Assembly (NCBI GenBank): GCA_937862885.1
Contig: CALMEE010000152.1
Location: 1 to 64,000, forward strand
Direction of reading: 5' to 3'
DNA from: an uncultured Planctomycetaceae bacterium
GTDB lineage: Bacteria; Planctomycetota; Planctomycetia; Pirellulales; Pirellulaceae
DNA: 64,000 bases
Both the position numbers and the translations under genes were made by a program. Within the stretch, counting starts at the first letter, position 1. Every line of letters begins with the position of its first letter. Below the pieces are notes generated by a model. The model was not told the origin of the DNA. It was given only the letters and a program-made list of their open reading frames with translations, and made no database searches. Shown piece by piece: positions 27,862-37,266 of the stretch.

Positions 27862-27906
27862 AAGGTTGAGCGTAAATTATTTTTAGATAACTTTGTGCTC
27901 AACCTT
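27862..27906 (-). promoter_or_regulatory. Candidate uvrA promoter inside an inverted repeat
   Basis: A perfect 10-bp inverted repeat, AAGGTTGAGC (27862-27871) with GCTCAACCTT (27897-27906), lies 26 bp upstream of the uvrA ATG. On the minus strand TTGAGC (27897-27902) and TAATTT (27874-27879) are 17 bp apart, a sigma70-like spacing. One repeat arm overlaps the -35 and the other follows the -10. This is an operator-like layout; the regulator is unknown and the sequence is not a LexA box I know. No gene or other signal is seen in 27907-28360. Confidence 0.45.
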
Positions 27907-28360
27907 GAATTTTTGGGTAACCCGACATTTTACTTCTTTCTCCGCGACAACCCAACCCGTTATTTTTTTAATGTTTAACAGCACTTGGTAGTTGGAACGA
28001 TTCCGTGGCGGAAAGCGGCCCAAGAACAACGTTTGGAGGCAACTAGTCACCTGGATTGAAGGCTGAATTTACTCGCGCTCCGGTAAAAGAGGCACAAGAT
28101 AACTGGTCCAGATCATTAACAAGTGGAGATGTGACCATTAAGAATCAAGTTTTGAAATATCCCAACTCAGTCTCGGTTAGGATAGATGTTCCCACTCAGA
28201 ATTCTTGCGGAGTCATTTCGTTAGCTAGGCGATCCAAGCTGCCAAACAGAAAATTGTTTGTCACACCGATGCGCACGGCCTGCAACAGGAGAGGATCTGC
28301 CCTTTACGCTTAAATTCACGACAAGATGTCGGCACGGGAGGAGAAAATCAAAAACGGTAT

Positions 28361-29332
28361 CTATTTCGATTGCTTTGGCTTCTTGGAATCTTTCCCGGAT
28401 TTCTTCGACGGCGCTGGTTGCGGCAGTCGCTTGGCCAGTTGCGCCTCCATATACTCGCTTTCGAATTCATACGCGACATTTTTGAATTCAGGACGACTTT
28501 CACGCAGGAAGGTAATCGGACGCTTTGCACCCCCCAATTCAATTTTGACTTCCATATCGTCTTGCGCAAATCGACCAGTCGCACCTTTTTCAACTGTTCT
28601 ACGCCAGGTAATGAACTCATTGCAAACAGTGGAGCCGGTGGCAGCGAACGAAATATGACAGCCGTTCTCTTCTTCAACGCGACGCAAACGCGTAACGAGT
28701 TCGATCACGTGTGATGCCGGTTTGTCCTGGCGACCAGTAACCAGCTTCTTCAAGTCGAAATAAAACTCTTCGTATCGATAAGCGTAGAAGTACTTAACGC
28801 GATTCCAATGTTGCTGGGCATACTTTTGCAAATCCGTGGCGCTTACCGTCATTAGAGTACGTTCTTTTCCGAGATCCAATTCGGCTTGAGAAAATCGAAA
28901 ACTCTGTTCGATCGATTTCAAAAAGACTTTGTCCGAAATCATCAAGATTTGATTTGTCCGTTCGATCCAGTCAAATTCATTTGCATCTAAACCTGGGCTG
29001 GCTTCGAGTTTAATCTCGACATGATCGGGGCGTATGTACAATTGCCGAATCGACTTGTTTTGCTTGACCATCGATAAGGCCCAATCCTTGGCCCAAGGGT
29101 TCATGGCATAAGAAAACTCGATTGCACCTGACGGAAAGACCTTACCGTGAAGTAATTTAGGCATGTACGCCCCCGCGTTGCCAAAAACGTGATTAGTGGA
29201 AGTGTCGACGCGCAACAGGCTCAGCTGTATGAATTTTTCAGCAATCAACCAACGAGCAGACGGTTGAAAAAAGGGGCCGACGAACAACGTTGCCCCAGTT
29301 TGAACCTGCGGTGTCCACAAGTAAACATCCAT
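28361..29332 (-). CDS. Uncharacterised protein, lysine-rich tail
   Basis: A 323-residue soluble-looking protein with no signal peptide or membrane segment. The start ATG 29332 has AAGGA four bases upstream. The chain mixes beta-rich stretches (VYLWTPQVQTGATLFVGPFF, SIRQLYIRPDHVEIKLEA) with helices (LQKYAQQHWNRVKYFYAYRYEEFYFDLKKL); its last 25 residues are Lys/Ser/Pro-rich (PQPAPSKKSGKDSKKPKQSK). I do not recognise a family or a catalytic motif. It is a single gene, between uvrA and the thioredoxin-fold gene, all three on the minus strand but with gaps of 260-520 bp. Confidence 0.65.
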   Translation of the reverse strand: MDVYLWTPQVQTGATLFVGPFFQPSARWLIAEKFIQLSLLRVDTSTNHVFGNAGAYMPKLLHGKVFPSGAIEFSYAMNPWAKDWALSMVKQNKSIRQLYIRPDHVEIKLEASPGLDANEFDWIERTNQILMISDKVFLKSIEQSFRFSQAELDLGKERTLMTVSATDLQKYAQQHWNRVKYFYAYRYEEFYFDLKKLVTGRQDKPASHVIELVTRLRRVEEENGCHISFAATGSTVCNEFITWRRTVEKGATGRFAQDDMEVKIELGGAKRPITFLRESRPEFKNVAYEFESEYMEAQLAKRLPQPAPSKKSGKDSKKPKQSK

Positions 29333-29596
29333 TGTTCCTTGCTTGCGTCGCAGTTATTTCGTTTGCGGCCTGCTGAACAGCTGCGCTGATGCTGATGAGA
29401 CGGCTTGTCTCTAATTTGACTTTAACTAGAGTGGCTGATCAAAGCAATCCAAATTCTTGCAAATCGATGATCGATGGCAACGCGAATCTGGCCGTGCCAC
29501 ACGCACATATCGTACATGCAAGTCAACTCGACGGAAGCTAGACGATCAATTACTAAGCAATCTAAATATACGCGTGGTTTGACTTTGCCATGCGGT

Positions 29597-31045
29597 TTAT
29601 CTCGATCCTGTGCCGCTACGTTCGCGGACCTGGTCGATCAACCTTTGTACTTGTGCACGTTCGTCTTTATTCTGTACGATCTCAAGCGCGCGACTTTCTG
29701 AACGCAGGGCAGCAGTTGTCTGGCCCTGCTCGCGCAAAATCATGGCCTTATGAACGAGGACCTCGGCGCGCAAGTCAGCGGGCATCGCGGTGTTATCCGC
29801 GAATTTATCCAATTCGGAAAGAGCGAGTTCTAGCTTTCCCAATTCGACCAGGGCATCGGCTTTTGCTCCAATAAGCTCGACCAACATGTCGGCGTTTGAA
29901 CTGGCGGCCGTTAATGATTGGTCATACGTATTCACCGCCGCCTGATAATCACCGCCGCTATCCAACACCTCCCCTTTAGCAACAACCAGCATCAAGTTCT
30001 CAACTCGCGCTTTAATTTCATTAGTCAATATTTCTAGAGCGGCGTCGCGTTTTTCACTTCCTACCAACAGGTAAACCTTCTTGATGATTAAGCGTTGCAA
30101 TCCGACAGGAGTTAATTCCGGTATTCGCAGCATTTCGTCCAGCAACGCAATGGCTTCGCTATAGCGCTTTTCTTTTGAGAGGATTTGCAACTTAAAATTC
30201 AGTGCCTGCAACAGCATGCTTGGTGGCAGCTCAATCTCCGCCAGTCGTTCATCGATGTATTGCAACGCGTCATCCGGCCGCCGCAGTCGCGCGGCGATCG
30301 CCATGTCGGTCAGCGCTTCTTTCCGCAGTTCTTTGTCAATCGCCGCAAAATATTTTGAGCGGAGCCCGAGTTTGTCTTCCTTATCCAGCGAGGCGATTTC
30401 TTCAATGACGGTTTCGTAATAGACTTCCGCGATCTCGATCGTCATCTGAGATAATCCTTGATCGAGCAAGTTCGCTCGCTCATCGCCTTGAGCGGCCTCG
30501 GCTTGAGCGAAAAACTCGTCGCGGCTGACGCGGATTTGTTGTAAGTTAGATATGTGCGTGGCGTATGCTTCCGGGGTGTCATCTCGAAAGCCCGTGAATG
30601 CGTACGGTCTTTGCTTAGGATCCAACAACATTACCGTCGGAAACGAAGTGATTCCATAGCGTTTAGCCCATTCAGTATTTTGCTCCTTGATCGCGGCCTG
30701 TTGTTCGCTGTTACGCGGGTAGTCCAGACGCAGCAACAGAAATTTATCTTTGACTCCCGATTGAAAATCAGTCTGACTTAGAATTTTGGTTTCCAGTTGA
30801 ATGCAGGGCGGGCACCAGTCAGAACCCGTGAACAGAACTAAAATATCTCGCCCCCCCGATATCGATTCGGCAACAGTAGTCGCCGCGTCTTCAGACCAAA
30901 TGTCGTCCGTCGCCACAAGACAATTTGCTCGGCCCTCGACGTGCAGAGCAAGCAAGTGAAAAGAAAAAAGAAGCGTGATCAAAGAAAATCGCGCCTCAGA
31001 ACTACAGTTGAAAGTGGCGAAAGCGGCGAGAAGTTTGCTCATCAT
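29597..31045 (-). CDS. Secreted thioredoxin-fold protein with TPR domain
   Basis: A 482-residue protein. I chose ATG 31045 (MMSKLLAAF) because a signal peptide follows; an upstream TTG at 31108 would add an arginine-rich leader. Residues about 40-170 are a thioredoxin fold with active-site-like CPPC (GSDWCPPCIQL) and the cis-proline region ITSFPTVMLLDPKQRP. Residues about 180-480 are TPR-like repeats (AIALLDEMLRI, ALSELDKFADN, AALRSESRALEI). It is probably a periplasmic disulfide reductase or TlpA/thioredoxin_7-like factor with a helical binding scaffold. It stands alone. Confidence 0.8.
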   Translation of the reverse strand: MMSKLLAAFATFNCSSEARFSLITLLFSFHLLALHVEGRANCLVATDDIWSEDAATTVAESISGGRDILVLFTGSDWCPPCIQLETKILSQTDFQSGVKDKFLLLRLDYPRNSEQQAAIKEQNTEWAKRYGITSFPTVMLLDPKQRPYAFTGFRDDTPEAYATHISNLQQIRVSRDEFFAQAEAAQGDERANLLDQGLSQMTIEIAEVYYETVIEEIASLDKEDKLGLRSKYFAAIDKELRKEALTDMAIAARLRRPDDALQYIDERLAEIELPPSMLLQALNFKLQILSKEKRYSEAIALLDEMLRIPELTPVGLQRLIIKKVYLLVGSEKRDAALEILTNEIKARVENLMLVVAKGEVLDSGGDYQAAVNTYDQSLTAASSNADMLVELIGAKADALVELGKLELALSELDKFADNTAMPADLRAEVLVHKAMILREQGQTTAALRSESRALEIVQNKDERAQVQRLIDQVRERSGTGSR

Positions 31046-31108
31046 GTTCAATTTGTGTGTGTGAATCAAGCAAAGGCGCATTGAGAAGCGCGAAAGCCAA
31101 CGAATCAA

Positions 31109-31498
31109 GGGCCATGATCGAAGAACACTTACGGCAAGTGTTCAAGTTCTTCATATCATAACGTTCACGCGAGCGTGAGGCAATTATGTGATATTGACGG
31201 AATATCCGAAATGCAGCGTTTAAGTTACACCTGAGTTACATAGCGCAGCCTAGATTACTTGGAGTTAGAGTAAGCCTTGATCAACGTATGGCAAGAATGA
31301 CTAATCATTGAAAGAAAATAATGGAAGCTGGGTGCCAACCCCTCAATTGTTGAATCTGTTTGGACATTACCCCGTCAAGCGGCGGCATCGCTTCCCCAAA
31401 ATGTAAAGGAATAAGCGGTTGCAATGCGGGTGACCATGTTTTGCAACAACTGCACATGATTCAAAGCGGCTAGCATTGACGCGGTTTGATATGGACCC
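31109..31498. other. Divergent intergenic region
   Basis: This 390-bp gap separates two divergently transcribed genes and must contain both promoters. It is AT-rich, with the word GTGATATTGACGGAATAT near 31190. I see no clear hairpin, repeat or small gene. Confidence 0.4.
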
Positions 31499-32425
31499 AT
31501 GCATGCTCAGCGTCTACCATCCTCTGCCCTGATTTCTGTTGAACTAGCCATGTCTTTTCCAACACGGCCAAGTGCAAAAAGTTATATGAACAACGCCACA
31601 GCATGCATCGTCGTGCCTTGTTTCAATGAAGCAAGACGATTAAACCCAGAATCTTTGTTGACGTTCGCCTTGGAACATCGCAACGTGCATTTCGTGATGG
31701 TCGACGATGGCAGCACCGATTCAACTGCTGAAATCCTCTCAGAATTACAATCCCTCTTTCCCGAATCTTTTGAGTTCTTGACGTTAGCCGACAACTCGGG
31801 AAAAGCCGAGGCCGTGCGCCAAGGCTTGTTGCACGCCATCGGAGGGGGCGCCGAATTCGTTGGTTATTGGGACGCTGACCTGGCAACGCCGCTGTCGACG
31901 ATTTGTGAATTCCATCAAGTTTTGATGAAAAATGATGCGATTGATGTGGTGCTTGGATGTCGAATTCAGGGACCGGGTCATGATATTAGACGTCCATTGA
32001 TTCGCGCGACCCTCGGCAGGCTGTTCGCACGTGCGGCGTCGTTCGTTTTGCGCATGCATTTGTTTGATACGCAATGTGGAGCAAAGCTGTTTCGTGTCAC
32101 CGAAGATTTAAAAGTGGCCATCCAAGACCCGTTTACGTCGCGCTGGATTTTTGATGTCGAACTCTTAGCACGCTTGTCCAAATATCGCTCATCGAGGGCA
32201 GCTCTGTTCGATGCCATTTATCAAATGCCATTGCGACGTTGGCACGAGCAAGCTGGCTCGAAACTGCGGCCATGGCACTTTGTCAACGCCGGTATCGAGC
32301 TTTCCACGATCTACTTCAATATGCATGCGCCTGCTGCGTCCACCAACCAAAATCGACGCGAAGCACTGGAGTTGGTGATGGGAACGACTAACGAGAGGGC
32401 GATCGATGTTTCTCGGGCAGCATAG
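31499..32425 (+). CDS. Family 2 glycosyltransferase (dolichyl-phosphate glucose synthase-like)
   Basis: A GT-A fold transferase of up to 308 residues. The catalytic domain starts at ACIVVPCFNEARRL and carries the nucleotide-binding VDDGSTDST and the metal-binding region YWDADLATPL (DxD-like). The later text FDTQCGAKLFR and WIFDVELL is typical of polyprenyl-phosphate sugar transferases. Those enzymes load a sugar onto a lipid carrier at the membrane. The start is uncertain: ATG 31499 gives a 37-residue leader before the domain, and ATG 31550 or 31586 are alternatives. The stop overlaps the next start by 20 bp, and the next gene encodes a likely user of the lipid-linked sugar. Confidence 0.85.
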   Translation: MHAQRLPSSALISVELAMSFPTRPSAKSYMNNATACIVVPCFNEARRLNPESLLTFALEHRNVHFVMVDDGSTDSTAEILSELQSLFPESFEFLTLADNSGKAEAVRQGLLHAIGGGAEFVGYWDADLATPLSTICEFHQVLMKNDAIDVVLGCRIQGPGHDIRRPLIRATLGRLFARAASFVLRMHLFDTQCGAKLFRVTEDLKVAIQDPFTSRWIFDVELLARLSKYRSSRAALFDAIYQMPLRRWHEQAGSKLRPWHFVNAGIELSTIYFNMHAPAASTNQNRREALELVMGTTNERAIDVSRAA

Positions 32426-34349
32426 TTCGCTTCCATCAAGTCAGGAATCACCTCATGACGGACGACCGAGATTTCTCACGTCTGATGCGTGTTGGTGGTT
32501 CATCCTGGGCGCAAGTCTTATTCTGTTCATGAGCAGTTTAGGCGCGACAAAACTCTGGGATGAAGACGAAGGGTTTTATGCCAGTACCGCCGCAGAAATG
32601 TATCGAAATGGTGAATGGGTCGTGCCAACATTCAACGGCGAGTTGTTCGCGCATAAACCGCCCTTCATGTACTGGATGATGATGCTTGGCTACTCGATTT
32701 TCGGAGTGAGCGAAATCGGTGCTAGGTTTTTTTCGTCCATATTTGCCGTGGCAACTATTTTGATGACATACCTTCTGGGCACGCGACTTTTTAACGCGCG
32801 CGCCGGGGTGTTGTCGGCGATTGTTCTTGCGACAAGCCTACTGTTTTCCATAGGTGGGCGCGCTGCAACTCCCGACGTGTATTTAACATTCTTCGTGACA
32901 ACAGCCATCTACTGTTTCGTTCGTCTCAGGGAAGCAAACCAGACAGCGGATGCGAGTCGATCGGTTGTAACGCATGCCGATCAGCGATCCGCCAAGTGGT
33001 CACTGCTTTTTCTAATGTATATTGCGATTGCTTGTGCAACACTGTGCAAAGGTCCAATTGGCATTCTGTTTCCGGCAACGATCATTGGTTGTTATTTGAT
33101 TTGGGCCGCAATGCGTCGAAGTAACCGAACGATGCACAGCCTAGACGAAGAGGACATTGGCCGATGGCGAAGTTCAGTCGGCAGAAATTTGCTTCGCTCG
33201 GTCCTCGGTTTGCGACCGATTACGGGCCTCTTGATCGTGTTCGCAGTTGCGGGGCCTTGGTACGTGGGAGTAGGCGCACTTACGGAGGGTGAGTTTCACC
33301 GCGAGTTCTTTGGCGTCCATCATTGGCATCGCGCTTCGACCGCCATGGAGGGGCATCGGGGGCCTGTTTTTTACTATCCAATTTCAGTTTTGGTCGGAAT
33401 GTTTCCTTGGTCGATTATCACGATTCCGGCCATAATTATCTGGTGGCGATCGTTTAAGGACACGCAAATCAACCTCAATGGCTTGAGACTGGTCACCTGT
33501 TGGATTTTGGTATACATCATTGTGTTTTCAATGGCGGCAACCAAACTTCCAACCTATATCTTGCCCGCCTATCCGGCTATGGCGCTTTGCTTTGGCTTGG
33601 CCTTAGACGTATGGTTGTCCAAACCAGTGAGTTTTCCCGTGCACTGGCATCGTATTGCATTCTCCATCCTGATTTTGCTTGGGTTCAGTTTCGTTATTGG
33701 CTTTCCAATCCTGGCCACTTGGAAATTTGCCGGGCAGACGCTCTTGGATAAAGTTGGACTGGCCCAACCAATCCAAGCGGGATTCGGCTGGCTGGGTCTA
33801 TTGGGGCTACCCTCGCTGATCGGGGGCATTGCTGCCTTTTATTTTGCCGACAGACGCTCGATTCAAAAAGCCATTGCCGTTTGCGGGGTGACTGGCGTGC
33901 TCACGCTGTTCGGTCTCTGGAATTTCGCTGCTTCCTGGATTGACCAATTCCAAGGTCCACAAGTCGTTGTGGAACGATTGCGAACAGCCGATCCAACTGA
34001 GGAAATGCAACTTGCAACGTATGGGTTCTTTCGTCCCAGCATGGTCTTTTACAATCGCAACGTGGTACAACGATTTTGGGAAATCAACGATGTCCACGAG
34101 TACTTTGCAACAAATGAACCGAAGTATCTGATTATCGAAGCACGAGTCTTGCCTGAGATCGAAGATCGAATCCCGAATCAAATGGCGGTTGTACAAAGGC
34201 GAGCGAGATTTCCTGAAAAAGGTGAGTTGGTGCTGCTGACTAATCGGGTAGCAAGCCAAACCGCAAGTCCAAGTCCAAATCAGAGGAATCCACGGACGAT
34301 GGAACGGGCGATGGAAATGAAACAAGTTGCTACAACAAGATCAGACTAA
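32406..34349 (+). CDS. PMT/ArnT-like membrane glycosyltransferase (GT39/GT83)
   Basis: A 647-residue multi-pass membrane protein. After a first helix (about 25-45) comes the catalytic periplasmic loop LWDEDEGFYASTAAEMYRNG, with the acidic pair seen in PMT and ArnT enzymes, and HKPPFMYWMM. About 12 hydrophobic helices follow, then a soluble C-terminal domain (about 520-620). Such enzymes transfer a sugar from a polyprenyl-phosphate donor to lipid A or protein. ATG 32406 has GAGAGGGC five bases upstream and overlaps the GT2 gene. The GT2/PMT pair suggests donor synthesis and use in one operon, possibly with the PAP2 gene next. Confidence 0.85.
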   Translation: MFLGQHSSLPSSQESPHDGRPRFLTSDACWWFILGASLILFMSSLGATKLWDEDEGFYASTAAEMYRNGEWVVPTFNGELFAHKPPFMYWMMMLGYSIFGVSEIGARFFSSIFAVATILMTYLLGTRLFNARAGVLSAIVLATSLLFSIGGRAATPDVYLTFFVTTAIYCFVRLREANQTADASRSVVTHADQRSAKWSLLFLMYIAIACATLCKGPIGILFPATIIGCYLIWAAMRRSNRTMHSLDEEDIGRWRSSVGRNLLRSVLGLRPITGLLIVFAVAGPWYVGVGALTEGEFHREFFGVHHWHRASTAMEGHRGPVFYYPISVLVGMFPWSIITIPAIIIWWRSFKDTQINLNGLRLVTCWILVYIIVFSMAATKLPTYILPAYPAMALCFGLALDVWLSKPVSFPVHWHRIAFSILILLGFSFVIGFPILATWKFAGQTLLDKVGLAQPIQAGFGWLGLLGLPSLIGGIAAFYFADRRSIQKAIAVCGVTGVLTLFGLWNFAASWIDQFQGPQVVVERLRTADPTEEMQLATYGFFRPSMVFYNRNVVQRFWEINDVHEYFATNEPKYLIIEARVLPEIEDRIPNQMAVVQRRARFPEKGELVLLTNRVASQTASPSPNQRNPRTMERAMEMKQVATTRSD

Positions 34350-34427
34350 ACGAATTAAGTTCAGTTCGAATAGAAAGAATACAACTAATTACAAATATTG
34401 GTTTAGCGGAAAGTTTTAATACGAATC

Positions 34428-35240
34428 ATGCTTCAGCAAAAACGAGCAAGCTCACGTCGCTATTTAGTGTCGATCGGAGTTCTAGTCGTTCTGGGGGTCA
34501 TCATTAGCCTGTTCGACGGTGTCATCGCGCGCGATCTGAACTACCACAATTTGCCCGGGGAAATCCGTCGTGTGCTCAGTTGGGCTGAGGTGTTAGGGCA
34601 TGGACTAGGCCTTGCGACGATCATGGTAGGCATTTATGCTTTCGCTCCGAGTTTTCGCAAATTCTTGCCGCGAATTGCGGCTTGCACGATCTGTGGCGGT
34701 TTGTTGGGGGACGCGGTGAAGTTAGTTGTGGAGCGAGTTAGGCCCGTGGCCGTTTATCATCAATTGGACGACATCGCCGGGCACGCATTATCGGGATGGG
34801 GAGAGACTCCGGATATGCACGCCAGCGCTGTAACCTCATATCATCTCGGTTCATTTCCCAGCTCACATGCCGCCACAGCTTTTGCCTTTGCGGCAGTTAT
34901 GGTTTGGCTGATTCCTCGCAGCGGCTGGTATTTCTATACATTGGCCGCCCTGGCCGGAATCCAGCGCGTTGCCTATTTGGGGCACTGGACAAGCGATGTC
35001 GTCGTAGGGGCAGTCATCGGTCTGCTTATGGGGATGCTGTTCACACAAACAAAGTTTGCCAATCGCATCTTTGCGAGACTGGAGCAACGGTCGAACTGGA
35101 AGGCAATCTTGCTGCACCAAGACGATGCGAACCGACGGCGACAGAAAAATGAGGCGGCTACTGAAAAGAGTGAGCATCGCTCTCGGTCCGTGCAACGTCG
35201 CAACCCTCGCAAAAAACTTGAATACAATCGTGCGGCCTGA
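34428..35240 (+). CDS. PAP2-family lipid phosphatase
   Basis: A 270-residue membrane protein with the full three-part phosphatase signature: KLVVERVRP (KxxxxxxRP), PSSHAAT (PSGH-like with Ser) and RVAYLGHWTSD (RxxxxxHxxxD). Five or six hydrophobic helices span residues about 12-205. The C-terminal 50 residues are basic and polar (NWKAILLHQDDANRRRQKNE and RSVQRRNPRKK). The family removes phosphate from undecaprenyl pyrophosphate or other lipids. Placed 78 bp after the PMT gene, a role in recycling the lipid carrier used by those two transferases is plausible but inferred. Confidence 0.85.
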   Translation: MLQQKRASSRRYLVSIGVLVVLGVIISLFDGVIARDLNYHNLPGEIRRVLSWAEVLGHGLGLATIMVGIYAFAPSFRKFLPRIAACTICGGLLGDAVKLVVERVRPVAVYHQLDDIAGHALSGWGETPDMHASAVTSYHLGSFPSSHAATAFAFAAVMVWLIPRSGWYFYTLAALAGIQRVAYLGHWTSDVVVGAVIGLLMGMLFTQTKFANRIFARLEQRSNWKAILLHQDDANRRRQKNEAATEKSEHRSRSVQRRNPRKKLEYNRAA

Positions 35241-35357
35241 CCGGACCAGCTAACCCAAGTTTCACAGTCACGTTACGACGGCTCAATTTTTCGGTGGTGT
35301 TCCAAAATTCCTTCAAGGGGGAGCGTTACGCAGATGCTGGAACCTTGCGTGAGTCGC

Positions 35358-37178
35358 TTAACCCAAGGAGGCTCTTTCTGACGCAATTGTCGGACCGTTG
35401 ACTGGATTAAGTTCTGCTTCGGGAACGGCATCGCTGCTTACGTCAAACCAATCGGGCCGGAATTGAATGTAGCCGCCATGCAATTCGGATTGCGAGCGCC
35501 TGATGGCCAGATTCGCGGTCAACGCAATTACGGCGTCCCCTAGCGCGACGGTGCCATTGCAGCGAGGTTGGTTCGTCCAGTCTCCGGTGCTGATGCACCA
35601 AGCCCAATGCTCGATTTCTTCGCGATAGCCTCGACTCACTGGGCCACCAGAACTCTCCGCCGCACGCGCCGGGGCAGGATCTCCGCTGGCGGCTGTATCG
35701 AGGATCGCGGAGTCGGCCGCACCGCGAACACCCACACTCATGTTGGCGCTGCCAGCAGCATACAGCATGACTTCCGTTTCGTTCTTGAGTAGCAAAGTGC
35801 CTCGACTTCCCATCACGACTTCGCCATATCCGCCAAACCCATTGCCGTTAATCGATGAATAGGTAACCACGATGCGTTTGTTCGAATCTTGTTCAAAGGA
35901 CGCGATGCCAGACTGCGGATGAGGAAAGTTGTTGATCTCATCGCTGTATCCGACAGGGAAGTCGTAGTCATAGCCCTGACCTGGGAATTCGAACATACAA
36001 TAGACATGGTCGGCGGAGTCGCGGTCCGGCGGGAATATATGCCGACCACCGACAGCATGTACAGTCAAGGGATGCACATGGTGTCCTACTTCGCGACTCA
36101 AGGCAGAAATAAAGATGCTGGAAGCATCCAGTTGATGGCTCCCCAGTTCCGCCATCAATCCTCCGCCAGTTCGGTTCCACAAACGCCAACGGACAAGTTC
36201 CTCCAGTGCCGATCGCGTTCGGCCGTCCCCGCGAATATTGTCGTCGTCGACGTAACCGTAATTGGCTGCGGCAACTTGCTTGTCTTGGTCCCATGCCGTC
36301 CACTGAGCAACCTTTTTCTGTAGCTCCTCGACTTGAGCTGGCGAAGCATTGGCCAATCTCGAACGGAAACTGTTGAGTTGCGATTGAATACGATCAATCT
36401 TGCGGTTCGCAGCGGAAGAAAACTCGCCTCCGGGTAAAGGAGGTGCCCAGCTGTCACTTCCGGGTAGATTGCCGCGATGCCATTGTGCGCGGATATGGTG
36501 GACTTCACCAAGAATCCCCCAGCGCAGCAAGTTTACGGCGTTGTCGTACAGCAGACTATAATGCCGTTGATGTCCCACTGACAAGAAACGACGCATTTCA
36601 ATGGAGGCACGAGCCATCAATTTGCATTGAGCGATATTGTGAGCCATTAATTTTTCAACGAGCACATGCTTACCGGCACGCATCGCGTCCAAAGTCATTT
36701 TGGCGTGTAAGTGCAATGGTACTGCGATGATAACTCCTTCGATGGAATCATCGGCCAGCATCTCTCGGTAATCTTCATGGACTTTGACATGACGCCGCGC
36801 TTCCTCTTCATCCTTCCATCCATACACGGACAACAAACCTGGGCGTACCGCCAACGTGTTTGGGGTTGACCAGTCGCCATGAAACGCGCGATGAATACTT
36901 GAAGGACGGATATCACAAATGGATTTCACTTCAACGTACGCTGGATTCAGAGCTCCGATCAGCACGTTCCCTTCATCACCTGTACCGATGATTCCTACGC
37001 GAATTGGACGTGGGGGTAGATGGTAGCCGAAATACATGGCACCCACACCAGCTGCGATGGTTGCACCTCCGGCGACAGTCCGCTTGAGAAAATCGCGGCG
37101 ATGTAGGTTCTCATACGCGGTCACCGCCGAATAGTAATTATCGCGGCCGATTTGTTCTTGTTCGTTGGTAAGGTCCAT
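35358..37178 (-). CDS. Tat-exported Gfo/Idh/MocA oxidoreductase
   Basis: A 606-residue protein with a twin-arginine signal (RRDFLKR, about residues 27-33, then AGGATIAAGVGAMYFGY). The Rossmann domain begins with RVGIIGTGDEG (about 61-70) and continues with GVIIAVPLHLHAKMTLDAMRAGKHVLVEK, where K is the usual catalytic/cofactor lysine. It is longer than typical dehydrogenases (330-450) because of an insertion with a coiled helix (about 220-290). Family members oxidise sugars with NAD(P). I chose ATG 37178 over an upstream start since the Tat motif then sits near the N-terminus. Many planctomycete paralogues exist; the substrate is unknown. Confidence 0.88.
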   Translation of the reverse strand: MDLTNEQEQIGRDNYYSAVTAYENLHRRDFLKRTVAGGATIAAGVGAMYFGYHLPPRPIRVGIIGTGDEGNVLIGALNPAYVEVKSICDIRPSSIHRAFHGDWSTPNTLAVRPGLLSVYGWKDEEEARRHVKVHEDYREMLADDSIEGVIIAVPLHLHAKMTLDAMRAGKHVLVEKLMAHNIAQCKLMARASIEMRRFLSVGHQRHYSLLYDNAVNLLRWGILGEVHHIRAQWHRGNLPGSDSWAPPLPGGEFSSAANRKIDRIQSQLNSFRSRLANASPAQVEELQKKVAQWTAWDQDKQVAAANYGYVDDDNIRGDGRTRSALEELVRWRLWNRTGGGLMAELGSHQLDASSIFISALSREVGHHVHPLTVHAVGGRHIFPPDRDSADHVYCMFEFPGQGYDYDFPVGYSDEINNFPHPQSGIASFEQDSNKRIVVTYSSINGNGFGGYGEVVMGSRGTLLLKNETEVMLYAAGSANMSVGVRGAADSAILDTAASGDPAPARAAESSGGPVSRGYREEIEHWAWCISTGDWTNQPRCNGTVALGDAVIALTANLAIRRSQSELHGGYIQFRPDWFDVSSDAVPEAELNPVNGPTIASERASLG

Positions 37179-37266
37179 TATGCCAGTTCCTTCGCTGAAA
37201 GATGTTCCGCAATGGGCAAGCCACAAGGTGCCGGTAATTCAAGAGTCGTGGATCGCACAAATGTGG

